A stretch of 64,000 nt of DNA from Ancylobacter gelatini (GTDB lineage: Bacteria > Pseudomonadota > Alphaproteobacteria > Rhizobiales > Xanthobacteraceae): the NCBI RefSeq assembly GCF_022601675.1, contig NZ_JAKVIL010000008.1:1-64000 (forward strand), read 5' to 3'. The notes under the pieces are model-generated. The model was given only the letters and a program-made list of their open reading frames with translations, was not told the origin of the DNA and did no database searches. The position numbers and the translations under genes are program-made. Shown in pieces: positions 1 through 8,455 of this stretch. Each line of letters starts with the position of its first letter. Position 1 is the stretch's first letter.

Positions 1-122
1 AGTGCAAGGTCCCGCTGGTTCGCAAGAGGCTTCGTCGGCTGAATTTCAAGCTTACCAGGACGCGGAAGGCGATGATAAATCATCGCACCCGAGCGCAGGT
101 CGTCAGAGATATACGAGGCCAT
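1..122 (-). CDS. maeB: NADP-dependent malic enzyme, N-terminal fragment (cut by window edge)
   Basis: Read on the minus strand, an ATG at 122 opens a frame that stays open to the window edge (40 codons). It contains SGAMIYHRLPRPGKLEIQ followed by TKPLANQRDLAL, the very conserved start of bacterial malic enzymes (oxidative decarboxylation of malate to pyruvate, cytoplasmic). In this family the N-terminus precedes the NAD(P)-binding malic domain and often a C-terminal phosphotransacetylase-like domain; neither lies in this window. A strong ribosome binding site (GGGGAAGGA) lies about 6-14 bases upstream of the ATG. The 161 bases to the next gene (123-283) form a divergent promoter region with no recognisable element. 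Identity is clear from the N-terminal signature; NAD versus NADP preference cannot be judged. Confidence 0.88.
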   Translation of the reverse strand, partial: MASYISDDLRSGAMIYHRLPRPGKLEIQPTKPLANQRDLA

Positions 123-283
123 AGCGTTTCCTTCCCCGAATTGTCGGCGAAAAATGGGGTTCGCCCCCGCCGTACAACGAGTCTCGGTTTTTGTAATGCC
201 CGCGATCGGGCTGTTGGAATAAGATTTCCGGGAGGCAGCGCGATTCAGCACGGATCGCTGGTGCCGCTCCAGGTCGTGATCGC

Positions 284-2284
284 ATGCGCAAAACGTTTCT
301 AATCGGGCTGATTGCTCTGCTCGCCGCCGGGGTTGGCGGCTATTTCGGGCTCACACTTTATGTCGGCTACCAGGCACGGCAACAGGTTGACGCGTTTTTT
401 CTCAACCTCAAGGCCGCCGGTATCGACGGAAGCAGCGGCAAGGTCGAGTTCGACCTGTTCGACCGCCGGCTTGATATAGACGACCTCGTGTTTTCTGTCC
501 CGGGCCGAGGCACATTGAAAATTGCCGGGGTCACCGCGGACGGCCTGTCCCAGCCGGCGCCGGCCCGTATGGGGGCGCAGCGGATCGACGTCCACGGCGT
601 GAGCTTCGTCGGCCCGCTGCCGTTCTCGCCGGGCGTCGCGGGGCGCTATGACGCGCCGCTGATCGAGCTGACCGACGTGAACGGGCCTACCGAAGTCGTG
701 GCCTCGGGGCCGGAGCCGGCGCAGCTCCTGCTCGCCCTTCTCGAGGCGAGTTCGATCGGCAAGATCGCGATACCCGGCGCCAAAGGCTCCAGCCACGCTG
801 GCAGCGGGGCCTATCTCGTCGAGACCGACATGACCCATGGCGCGATCACCGTCGACACGCTCGACAAGGGCCTCATCGCAACCCTCACGCTGGAGCCGTC
901 GAGCTTTCGCATCTCCGGAGCAGGCGCCGAAGCCGGCAGCGGGCGGATCGGCCGCGTCACCGCGTCCGGCGTCGACCTCGCCGGCGCCCTGATCCTGCTC
1001 GATCCCACGCGGCGGCAGGCGGAGAGCGAATTTCGCACGCTCTACGGACGGGTCACCGTCGACGGCTACGACATCGGCACCGATAACGGCCTTCACCAGA
1101 GCTGGAAGGCGATCGAACTGCGCGACATCGCGATCAAGCCCTCGGCGGTTCCGGCCGAAAGCCTGCTGGCGACGGCCGAGCGGGTGCAGCTTCAGATGGC
1201 GCGCGGCGAGCCGGCTTCGGCCGACGACACGGCCGACCTGCTGCGGGGCGTCGCCGACATCTATGACGCGCTGCGCATCGGCGGCGCCACCCTTTCCGGG
1301 CTGGAAACCTCGCAGCCGGACGGTTCGAAGGCGCAACTCGCGACCATGCGGGTCGGGGCCTTCGATGCCGGGCAGATCTCGCAGATCTCGCTGGAGGACT
1401 TCACCGGAACGGACGGTCCCGACAAGCCGGCGAGTTTTGAAAAACTGACCCTGGGCGGCCTGCGCCCCGGCGCCATGATGCGCATGGCGGCCGATAGCGT
1501 GGACGATCCGCACGCCACCGGGGATATCGGCTTCCTCATGCGCGGCTTCGGCCTGCTGGGACGGTTCGACCTCCTCAATGCCCGGGCGACCGTGACGAAA
1601 GGCAAGGACCCGGCGACCATCGACAAGCTCCAGCTCGCCTGGACCGCCGCCGAGGGCGCGCTGCCGACGCAGTTCACCGCCACGCTGCGCGCCGCCGGCC
1701 CGACTGACGCGCTCGAATCCGATGAGCCGGTCTCGCAGGTCCTGCCCGGCGGCATCACCCGCGCCAGCATCGCGCTCGATATTGACGCGCAGTGGAACGC
1801 GGATGAGCAAAGCGTGAGCGTAACGCCGGTCTATCTGGAGATTTCCGATGCCTTCTCGCTCAATGCCAGCGCGGTCTTTACCGACGTCGACAGCACGATC
1901 TTCTCGGACGAGCCCGAGGGCGTGACAGCTGCGGCGCTGGCGGCCAATCTCGCCTCGCTGGAGGTCACGCTGGTTGATTCCGGGCTGTACCAGCAGAAGC
2001 TGGACGAAGCGGCCCAGCAGCAGGGCATTCCGGCGGAGACGCTGCGCCAGCTCTTCGCCGGCTTTGCGGAACTCCTGCTCGGGCAGACCGTTTCGGAGCG
2101 CCCCGAACTCGATCCGGCGGTGCAGGCGCTGGTCGCCTTTCTGCAGAAGCCCATGGGCACGATCGCGCTGCGCGTCACCCCGCGCGGTGACGCGCTGACC
2201 GTGCTGACCATGGTGCAGGCGCTGCAGGACGACCCGACCAGCCTGATCGACGAGGTCGAGGTCGAGGTCATCGATACGCCGTAA
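284..2284 (+). CDS. large envelope-anchored protein of unknown function (666 aa)
   Basis: The protein starts MRKTFLIGLIALLAAGVGGYF, a basic tip and one hydrophobic segment (about residues 4-26) that acts as signal anchor or uncleaved signal peptide. The remaining 640 residues have no further membrane segment and would be periplasmic. The sequence is rich in beta-prone repeats of the kind 'G..K.EFDLFDRRLDIDDLVF', loosely reminiscent of AsmA/DUF945-type periplasmic proteins, but no diagnostic motif was found, so no function is given. The C-terminal third has helical stretches (TLRQLFAGFAELLLG). It stands alone between divergent maeB and convergent aspS and is followed directly by a strong terminator. 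The ATG is preceded only by a weak AGGTCG site. Confidence 0.8.
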   Translation: MRKTFLIGLIALLAAGVGGYFGLTLYVGYQARQQVDAFFLNLKAAGIDGSSGKVEFDLFDRRLDIDDLVFSVPGRGTLKIAGVTADGLSQPAPARMGAQRIDVHGVSFVGPLPFSPGVAGRYDAPLIELTDVNGPTEVVASGPEPAQLLLALLEASSIGKIAIPGAKGSSHAGSGAYLVETDMTHGAITVDTLDKGLIATLTLEPSSFRISGAGAEAGSGRIGRVTASGVDLAGALILLDPTRRQAESEFRTLYGRVTVDGYDIGTDNGLHQSWKAIELRDIAIKPSAVPAESLLATAERVQLQMARGEPASADDTADLLRGVADIYDALRIGGATLSGLETSQPDGSKAQLATMRVGAFDAGQISQISLEDFTGTDGPDKPASFEKLTLGGLRPGAMMRMAADSVDDPHATGDIGFLMRGFGLLGRFDLLNARATVTKGKDPATIDKLQLAWTAAEGALPTQFTATLRAAGPTDALESDEPVSQVLPGGITRASIALDIDAQWNADEQSVSVTPVYLEISDAFSLNASAVFTDVDSTIFSDEPEGVTAAALAANLASLEVTLVDSGLYQQKLDEAAQQQGIPAETLRQLFAGFAELLLGQTVSERPELDPAVQALVAFLQKPMGTIALRVTPRGDALTVLTMVQALQDDPTSLIDEVEVEVIDTP

Positions 2285-2289
2285 CGCAA

Positions 2290-2316
2290 AAGCCCGGCGG
2301 GAGCACCGCCGGGCTT
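2290..2316. terminator. bidirectional intrinsic terminator between the 666-aa gene and aspS
   Basis: A perfect 11-bp stem (AAGCCCGGCGG / CCGCCGGGCTT) with a 5-base loop is followed by CTTT on the plus strand and by TTTTGC on the minus strand. It sits between two convergent genes and can end both transcripts. Confidence 0.85.
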
Positions 2317-2347
2317 CTTTCCGATCGGAGACGAGCGCGCGCGGCGC

Positions 2348-4120
2348 TCACTTCTCCGGCAGGTTGGTGCGGATATGCAGTTCGCGCAGCTGCTTGGGGC
2401 TAGCCGGCGCCGGCGCGCCCATCAGGATATCCTGCGCCTGCTGGTTCATCGGGAAGATCGAGATTTCGCGCAGGTTGGTGACGCCGCACAGCAGCATCAC
2501 GATGCGATCGACGCCCGCCGCCATGCCGCCATGGGGCGGCGCGCCATACTGGAACGCGCGATACATGCCGCCGAAGCGCTCGACCACCGTCGCCTCGTCA
2601 TAGCCGGCCAGCTCGAACGCCTTCACCATCGCCTCGGGACGGTGGTTGCGGATACCGCCGGAGGCGATCTCGTAGCCGTTGCAGGCGATGTCGTACTGGA
2701 ACGCCTTGATGGTCAGCGGGTCCTGCCCGTTCAGCGCGTCCAGCCCGCCCTGCGGCATGGAGAACGGGTTGTGCGAGAAGTCGACCTTCTTCTCGTCCTC
2801 GTTCCACTCATAGAACGGGAAGTCCACGATCCAGGCCAGCTCAAAGCGGTCGAAATCGACCAGCTTCAGCTCTTCGCCCACCTTGGTGCGGGCGCTGCCG
2901 GCGAATTTGACGAACTTCTCCGGGTTGCCGGCGACGAAGAACGCCGCATCCCCGGCGCCGAGGCCGAGCTGCTGGCGGATCGCCTCGGTGCGCTCCGGGC
3001 CGATGTTGTTGGCGAGCGGGCCGGCGCCCTCCCCACCTTCGCGCCACATGATGTAGCCGAGGCCCGGCTGACCCTCGCCCTGCGCCCACGAATTCATACG
3101 GTCGCAGAAGGCACGCGAACCGCCGCCGGGACCCGGGATCGCCCACACTTCGTTCTTCGTGTCTTCAAGCATGCGCGCGAACACCTTGAAGCCGGAGCCG
3201 CGGAAATGCTCGGAGACTTCCTGCATTTCGAGCGGGTTGCGCAGGTCCGGCTTGTCGGTGCCGTATTTGCGCATCGACACCGCATAGGGAATGCGCGGCC
3301 AGTTCCTGCTTACCGGCTTGCCGTTGGCGAAGTCCTCGAACACGCCGGTAATCACCGGCTCCACGGCGGCGAACACGTCTTCCTGCTCGACGAAGCTCAT
3401 CTCCAGGTCGAGCTGGTAGAACTCGCCCGGCAGGCGGTCGGCGCGGGGGTCCTCGTCGCGGAAGCAGGGGGCGATCTGGAAGTAGCGGTCGAAGCCGCTC
3501 ATCATGATCAGTTGCTTGTACTGCTGCGGGGCCTGCGGCAGCGCGTAGAAGGTGCCGGGGTGAATGCGGCTCGGCACCAGAAAGTCGCGCGCGCCCTCCG
3601 GCGAGGAGGCGGTGAGGATCGGGGTCTGGAACTCGAAGAAGCCCTGCCCCTTCATCTTCGCGCGCATGGCGTCGATGACGGCGCCGCGGGTCATGATGTT
3701 CTTGTGCAGCTTCTCGCGGCGCAGGTCGAGGAAGCGGTAACGCAGCCGCGTCTCTTCCGGGTAATCGATGTCGCCGAACACCGGGAGCGGCAGCTCGGCG
3801 GCGGGGCCGAGCACCTCGATCTCGGTGGCGTAGAGTTCGACCTCGCCGGTCGGCAACTCGGCGTTGGTGGTGCCTTCCGGGCGATTGCGCACGCGGCCGT
3901 CGACGCGGATCACCCATTCCGAGCGCACGGTCTCGGCGAGCTTGAAGGCCGGGCTGTCGGGATCGACCACGACCTGGGTCAGGCCGTAATGGTCGCGGAG
4001 ATCGATGAACAGGACGCCGCCATGATCGCGGATGCGATGGCACCAGCCCGAGAGCCGGGCGGTGGTGCCGACATCGCCGGCGCGAAGGGCTCCGCAGGTG
4101 TGCGAGCGATAGCGGTGCAT
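2348..4120 (-). CDS. aspS: aspartate--tRNA ligase
   Basis: Class II aminoacyl-tRNA synthetase that charges tRNA-Asp (and in many alphaproteobacteria also tRNA-Asn as a substrate for GatCAB). The product is 590 aa, the usual bacterial length. Order: N-terminal OB-fold anticodon domain (residues about 1-110, with [17 protein letters not shown]), catalytic core with motif 2 [10 protein letters not shown], the bacterial GAD insert, and motif 3 [13 protein letters not shown] near the C-terminus. The frame is open 34 codons further upstream, but the conserved start [13 protein letters not shown] fixes the ATG at 4120. It is convergent with the 666-aa gene and lies downstream of the mgtC-like gene on the same strand. 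Whether the enzyme is discriminating cannot be told from reading. Confidence 0.97.
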   Translation of the reverse strand: MHRYRSHTCGALRAGDVGTTARLSGWCHRIRDHGGVLFIDLRDHYGLTQVVVDPDSPAFKLAETVRSEWVIRVDGRVRNRPEGTTNAELPTGEVELYATEIEVLGPAAELPLPVFGDIDYPEETRLRYRFLDLRREKLHKNIMTRGAVIDAMRAKMKGQGFFEFQTPILTASSPEGARDFLVPSRIHPGTFYALPQAPQQYKQLIMMSGFDRYFQIAPCFRDEDPRADRLPGEFYQLDLEMSFVEQEDVFAAVEPVITGVFEDFANGKPVSRNWPRIPYAVSMRKYGTDKPDLRNPLEMQEVSEHFRGSGFKVFARMLEDTKNEVWAIPGPGGGSRAFCDRMNSWAQGEGQPGLGYIMWREGGEGAGPLANNIGPERTEAIRQQLGLGAGDAAFFVAGNPEKFVKFAGSARTKVGEELKLVDFDRFELAWIVDFPFYEWNEDEKKVDFSHNPFSMPQGGLDALNGQDPLTIKAFQYDIACNGYEIASGGIRNHRPEAMVKAFELAGYDEATVVERFGGMYRAFQYGAPPHGGMAAGVDRIVMLLCGVTNLREISIFPMNQQAQDILMGAPAPASPKQLRELHIRTNLPEK

Positions 4121-4169
4121 GGTGTATTCCCGAGGCTGCTTCCGGCCATCACAGGCCGGCAAAGGACAA

Positions 4170-4199
4170 CACCCCTCTCGCGGGGCGCGCGGAGGGGTG
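4170..4199 (-). terminator. weak hairpin between the mgtC-like gene and aspS
   Basis: An 8-bp stem (CACCCCTC / GAGGGGTG) with a 14-base GC-rich loop lies in the 130-base gap. There is no T-run on either strand, so termination is doubtful; it may be an attenuating structure in the aspS leader. Confidence 0.3.
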
Positions 4200-4250
4200 C
4201 ATGCCGGCACGCCGTTTGTCAATGTCCAACCGGGCCGGGCAGCATGCCCG

Positions 4251-4964
4251 CTATTCCGGCGGGGCGGTCGATGTCCACTTCGCCGCGAAGATCTGCGGCG
4301 ACGCGCTCAACTCGCCGACGAGGCGCTCGACCAGTTCATCCTCCTGGCGGGCGCTGTAGACGATGGCCTCGACTTCCACCGCGCCGGTGGCGGCGAGGGC
4401 GTGGCTTTCCAGTGCGTGAAGCCGCAATTCGTGTACCTGCATCGCCGCCAGAAGGCGCGCGCGGATTTCCGCCTCGTCCTTCGCGGAACACTTCAGCTCG
4501 ATAACGTAGAAGCGCTCGACGGCCTCGCGCTCCGGCGAGTAGCGCTCCAGCAGGCCGCCGAGGCGGGGTAGCACGAGATTGATGGCGATGACGAGGCCGG
4601 TCGTCTCCATTGCCTCGATCCGAAAGCCGTAGCCGGCGAGCGTGCCGATGGCCCCTGTCGCCCACACCGTCGCGGCACTGGAGAGCCCGCGCACGCTGAG
4701 GCCGTCGCGCATGATCAGCCCAGCGCCGAGGAAGCCGATGCCGGTGACGACCTGCCCGCCCATGCGAACATCGACGGAACTCTCGATCAGCATAGCGAGC
4801 GAACTGAAGGCAGCCGCGCCGAGGGCGACCAGCGCGTGCGTGGTCAGCCCGACGAAGCGCTGGCGAAACTGACGTTCCAGACCGACGAGGCCGCCCAGCG
4901 CCACCGCCAGCAGAAGGTTGGGCGCAATCGACAGTGCGTCATAGCCATTGACGAGTGGAGACAT
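4251..4964 (-). CDS. MgtC/SapB family membrane protein
   Basis: Inner-membrane protein of 237 aa. The N-terminal half has four to five hydrophobic segments with the family signatures [24 protein letters not shown] and [12 protein letters not shown]. The C-terminal cytoplasmic part (about 145-237) resembles the small ACT-like domain of MgtC. MgtC proteins modulate F-type ATPase activity and magnesium or phosphate adaptation in some pathogens; many environmental members have no known role, so the symbol is left blank. The start ATG at 4964 follows a good GGGAGGG site. It lies 130 bases upstream of aspS on the same strand and downstream of the DUF992 gene; nothing shows that the three are functionally linked. 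Confidence 0.9.
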   Translation of the reverse strand: MSPLVNGYDALSIAPNLLLAVALGGLVGLERQFRQRFVGLTTHALVALGAAAFSSLAMLIESSVDVRMGGQVVTGIGFLGAGLIMRDGLSVRGLSSAATVWATGAIGTLAGYGFRIEAMETTGLVIAINLVLPRLGGLLERYSPEREAVERFYVIELKCSAKDEAEIRARLLAAMQVHELRLHALESHALAATGAVEVEAIVYSARQEDELVERLVGELSASPQIFAAKWTSTAPPE

Positions 4965-4994
4965 GAGCCCTCCCCCGCACCCTCCCCAAAGCCA

Positions 4995-5046
4995 GCCCGG
5001 CCAACCGGGCCGGGCCGCCTGTCAGCAGCCGGATGATGATCCGGCT
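4995..5046. terminator. two stacked hairpins 3' of the DUF992 gene
   Basis: 4995-5015 forms GCCCGGCC / GGCCGGGC with a 5-base loop, and 5027-5046 forms AGCCGGAT / ATCCGGCT with a 4-base loop. Only the plus strand has a T-rich tail (TTTATT) after the second stem, while the expected transcript is minus, so this may be an RNA-stabilising 3' end rather than a classic terminator. Confidence 0.35.
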
Positions 5047-5052
5047 TTATTC

Positions 5053-5520
5053 TCAGGGCACGTAACGCAGGGTCAGGCCCGCGACGCCGAGCGCCAGAGA
5101 AGCGCCGACATTGCCTTCGACCGAGACCGGGTTGAGCGCAAAGGAATTGCCGGAGCCGACCAGCACATTCGCGCCGACGCCGACGCCGACCGCGACATTG
5201 CCGGTGGCACCGGCATATTTTCCGGCCAGCGCGCCGGACTGAACCTGCTTGGCCACCGCCAGCACGCCCCAGGTCATCACGCCACCGCCGGTGACACCGA
5301 GATCGAGGCCGATCGTTTCGATGGTGCCGGCATATTTCTGCACCGCGCTGTTGTCGGCGGGGGTGAAGGTGCAGCTCAGCTCCTGCTTGGAGGTGACGAT
5401 CAGCCCGATCGAGGTGCCGGCATTGCAAACCAGCACGCCAGCATCGACCTTGTCGGCGGCCGAGGCCGGCAGCGCGCCGAGGGCCACCGCACAGGCGGCA
5501 GCAAGAAGCACATTCTTCAT
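5053..5520 (-). CDS. DUF992 domain secreted protein
   Basis: A 155-aa exported protein. Residues 1-21 (MKNVLLAAACAVALGALPASAA) are a clear Sec signal peptide cleaved after ASA. The mature part has the DUF992 pattern of Rhizobiales: two cysteines (VLVCNAG, LSCTFTP), then glycine- and alanine-rich segments (KYAGTIETIGLDLGV, VLAVAKQV) and a C-terminal beta-type sequence ending LTLRYVP. Function is unknown for the family; a periplasmic or cell-surface role is inferred from the signal peptide. The ATG follows a strong GAGGAAA site. It is divergent from rnd. Confidence 0.9.
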   Translation of the reverse strand: MKNVLLAAACAVALGALPASAADKVDAGVLVCNAGTSIGLIVTSKQELSCTFTPADNSAVQKYAGTIETIGLDLGVTGGGVMTWGVLAVAKQVQSGALAGKYAGATGNVAVGVGVGANVLVGSGNSFALNPVSVEGNVGASLALGVAGLTLRYVP

Positions 5521-5647
5521 GGTGGTTTCCTCACTTCGGCCGGCCCCTCTGCCGGCTCAAATCCGGCATCGAATTTAGCGGCGCATGGTTAACGCTTCTG
5601 TACCAATTCTGCGCAATTGCCTGTCGTCTCCCGCACGCGACTCCGTT

Positions 5648-6826
5648 ATGAAGCATGTAGCCATGGATATGATCACAACGACAGACGCCCTCGCCGCGGC
5701 CTGCGAACGGCTGGCCAGCCACCCGTTCGTAACCGTTGATACCGAATTCCTGCGGGAGACCACCTTCTGGCCGAAGCTGTGCGTCGTGCAGCTCGCCAGC
5801 CCCGACGAGGCGGTGGTGATCGACGCGATCGCCGACGGGCTCGACCTTGCGCCCTTCTTCGCCCTTATGGCTGATGAGAAGGTGCTGAAGGTGTTCCATG
5901 CCGGGCGGCAGGACATCGAGATCGTCTGGCACCTCGCCGGCATCATTCCCCATCCGGTGTTCGACACCCAGGTCGCGGCCATGGTGCTCGGCCATGGCGA
6001 TTCCATTTCCTACGACCAGCTCGTGCAGCGCATCACAGGCGATGTGCTCGACAAGTCGCTGCGCTTCACCGACTGGTCGCGCCGCCCGCTCTCGGTCGCT
6101 CAGATCGCCTATGCGGAAGCCGACGTCACCCATCTGCGCGACGTCTATCGCAAGCTCGACGCCGACCTCCAGAAGCGCGGCCGCGCCGACTGGGTCGGCG
6201 AGGAAATGGCGGTGCTGACCTCGCCCGAGACCTATCGCCAGGAGCCCGAGCGGGCGTGGGAGCGGCTGAAGGCCCGCGCACGCAAGCCCAAGGATCTGGC
6301 CGTGCTGATGGAGATCGCCGCCTGGCGCGAGCGCGAGGCCCAGTCGCGCGACATGCCGCGCTCGCGCATCCTTAAGGACGACGTGATCGGGGAGATCGCC
6401 TCCCAGCACCCCACCACCCCGGAACGGCTCGGCCAGCTCCGCTCGATCCCGAAGGGCTTCGAGCGTTCCCGCTCGGGCGAGCAGATCATCGAAGCGGTGA
6501 AGGCCGGCCTTGCGCGCGACCCGAAAACGCTGCCGCGCATCGATCGCGACCGCCCGCTCTCCAACGGCGCCTCGGCGACGGTGGAGCTTCTCAAGGTGCT
6601 GCTGCGCATGACCTCGGAGCAGCACGGCGTCGCCGCCAAGGTGATCGCGACGGTGGACGATCTTGAACGCATCGCCGCCGAGGACGAGCCGAACGTGCAG
6701 CCGCTCCATGGGTGGCGCCGGGAATTGTTCGGCGAGCAGGCGCTGGCGCTGAAATCCGGCCGCCTCGCCCTCGCCATGCAGCGCGGCCGGGTGATCGCGC
6801 TGGAGCGCGAGGCGAAGCCCGCCTGA
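5648..6826 (+). CDS. rnd: ribonuclease D
   Basis: A 3'-5' exoribonuclease of the DEDDy family that trims tRNA and other stable RNA 3' ends in the cytoplasm. The product is 392 aa. DEDD residues are visible in VDTEFLRE, in [13 protein letters not shown] and in the YAEADVTHL segment (the Y..xD signature). A first HRDC domain follows (about 210-290, with [14 protein letters not shown]), and the C-terminal part carries a second, weaker one. The frame is open back to 5585, but homologues begin close to the catalytic domain, so ATG 5648 ([11 protein letters not shown]) or the ATG at 5663 is preferred; no strong ribosome binding site decides between them. It is convergent with ppx. Confidence 0.93.
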   Translation: MKHVAMDMITTTDALAAACERLASHPFVTVDTEFLRETTFWPKLCVVQLASPDEAVVIDAIADGLDLAPFFALMADEKVLKVFHAGRQDIEIVWHLAGIIPHPVFDTQVAAMVLGHGDSISYDQLVQRITGDVLDKSLRFTDWSRRPLSVAQIAYAEADVTHLRDVYRKLDADLQKRGRADWVGEEMAVLTSPETYRQEPERAWERLKARARKPKDLAVLMEIAAWREREAQSRDMPRSRILKDDVIGEIASQHPTTPERLGQLRSIPKGFERSRSGEQIIEAVKAGLARDPKTLPRIDRDRPLSNGASATVELLKVLLRMTSEQHGVAAKVIATVDDLERIAAEDEPNVQPLHGWRRELFGEQALALKSGRLALAMQRGRVIALEREAKPA

Positions 6827-6866
6827 ACGGAATCAGCTTTCTTGCTGCGCAGATCGCGGCAAATCT

Positions 6867-6890
6867 CCGCGCCGGGCACCACCGGCGCGG
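6867..6890. terminator. hairpin between convergent rnd and ppx
   Basis: A perfect 9-bp GC-rich stem (CCGCGCCGG / CCGGCGCGG) with a 6-base loop. There is only a short CCTT beyond it on the plus strand, so it is a probable but not canonical terminator. Confidence 0.4.
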
Positions 6891-6936
6891 GACGGGCCTT
6901 CCAACGACAGGCGTCGATGAACCGCGGTGACCAGGC

Positions 6937-8451
6937 TCAGGTCACCACCACCGGTTCGCGGCCGATCAGCCGGGCCAGCGTGCGCAGGCGGCTGTTGATG
7001 CGGTCGCCGGCCAGCGGGGCGAGATCGCCTTCCAGATGCAGCGTCAGCTTGCCGCGATCCACGACCAGAGGCGCCAGCGGCAGCGTGCCCGGCATCGCTG
7101 CCGAGAGGATGTAGCCAACCCGCATCACCGCGCCGAGGATGCGCGCGCGGTCGAGGAAGCGGGTCGAGACCAGCTCGCGGATGCGCGGCGACAGATCTTC
7201 GTCGATCAGCCCGACATGACGGTAATAGATCGCCAGCGCCAGGAAGGCGCGGCCGGGATGATCGAGGCCGATGAAGGCGGCGTGGGCGATCAGGTTGAGC
7301 GCCTGTTCGCCGCGATAATCGGGATGCGCGCGCCAGCTTATGTCGGACAGAAGACAGGCCGCGTGGCGCAGCCGCTTCTCCTCCGCGCTTTCCTCGATGC
7401 CGGTGGACGCCATGAAGCGGTCGGTCCAGTCGATCAGCTCCCAACCATGGACCGGCGAGCGCGAGCGCAGCTCGTTCAGCTCCGACGTGGCGGACAGCAG
7501 CGGATCGACCGGGCGGTCGGCCTCGGGCAGCAGCTCGAACAGCAGCCCTTCGCGCACGCCCTGCGCGGAAATAAAGATGTTCGCCGGCTTACCGATACGA
7601 ATGATGTGCTCCAGCACCAGCGCGCCATAGGCCAGCAGCGGCCGGCGCCCTTCCGCCACGGTGTCGATGCGCGACAGCGTGTCGATGGGAACGCGGCGCA
7701 CCAGGCGCACGAATTCCAGCATCTCCTTGGCCGGCACGATATAGCCGTGCATCACATGCAGCGGGTAGCCACGCTGGAACATGTGCAGCCGCGCCAGAGC
7801 GCGCCAGGTGCCGCCCACCGCGTAGAAGGTACGGCCCTTGAGATGTTCGAGGTGCTTGTCCTTGGCGAAGGCATCCTTGACGATCTTGTCGGCCTTCTTC
7901 AGTGAGCGGCCGGACGTGTCCTGAAGCGCCAGCCCGCCGAGCGGGAAGGTAACGCCGCTGCCGATCTTGTGGCCGTGCAGGTCCGCGAACTCAAGCGAGC
8001 CGCCGCCCAGATCGCCCACCACGCCATTGGCGTGATAGACGCCCGAGACGATGCCGAGCGCGGAGAGCTGAGCCTCCCGCTTGCCTGAGAGCAACTCCAC
8101 CTCGGTGCGGCAGATTTCAGCGCAGGCGCGCACGAATTCCGGCCCGTTCGACGCGTCGCGCGCGGCGGCAGTGGCCAGCACATAGACCTTGCCAACCCCC
8201 ATGCGGTCGCACAGCACGCGGAAGCGGCGCAATGCCGCCAGCGCCTTGGCCACGGCATCGGCATTAAGGCGCCCGGTGGTGAGCACCTCGCGACCAAGGC
8301 CGCAGGAGGCCTTCTCGTTGAAGATCGGCGTCGGCGAGCGCGAGAGGCGCTCATAGACCACCAGACGGACCGAGTTGGAGCCGATGTCGATGACAGCGGT
8401 CGGCGCCCCGGAAACGAGGCCGTTTGCGGCCCCGCTCAGCATATCGCTCAT
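6937..8451 (-). CDS. ppx: exopolyphosphatase, Ppx/GppA family
   Basis: Hydrolyses terminal phosphate from polyphosphate (or pppGpp), balancing the kinase encoded just upstream. The actin-like ATPase fold shows in VIDIGSNSVRLVVYE and VGDLGGGSLEF (phosphate-binding loops); the C-terminal region is HD-like (RLRHAACLLSDISWRAHPDY). The product is 504 aa with the chosen start. The frame also opens at a GTG at 8517, which would overlap ppk by 62 bases and add 22 residues; ATG 8451 is preferred because it lies 4 bases after the ppk stop and the conserved domain begins soon after. Neither start has a strong ribosome binding site, consistent with translational coupling to ppk. Confidence 0.93.
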   Translation of the reverse strand: MSDMLSGAANGLVSGAPTAVIDIGSNSVRLVVYERLSRSPTPIFNEKASCGLGREVLTTGRLNADAVAKALAALRRFRVLCDRMGVGKVYVLATAAARDASNGPEFVRACAEICRTEVELLSGKREAQLSALGIVSGVYHANGVVGDLGGGSLEFADLHGHKIGSGVTFPLGGLALQDTSGRSLKKADKIVKDAFAKDKHLEHLKGRTFYAVGGTWRALARLHMFQRGYPLHVMHGYIVPAKEMLEFVRLVRRVPIDTLSRIDTVAEGRRPLLAYGALVLEHIIRIGKPANIFISAQGVREGLLFELLPEADRPVDPLLSATSELNELRSRSPVHGWELIDWTDRFMASTGIEESAEEKRLRHAACLLSDISWRAHPDYRGEQALNLIAHAAFIGLDHPGRAFLALAIYYRHVGLIDEDLSPRIRELVSTRFLDRARILGAVMRVGYILSAAMPGTLPLAPLVVDRGKLTLHLEGDLAPLAGDRINSRLRTLARLIGREPVVVT

Positions 8452-8455
8452 GCGG

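Noticed and set aside
72-302. 76-codon frame on the plus strand before the 666-aa gene
   Set aside because: It is antisense to the malic enzyme start and overlaps the next gene; no family pattern and no ribosome binding site.
2375-4504. 709-codon frame on the plus strand
   Set aside because: Mirror frame of aspS in high-GC DNA; composition (runs of Arg, Ala, His) is that of an antisense shadow. The same holds for long frames opposite lptD, dnaB, ppk and the 666-aa gene.
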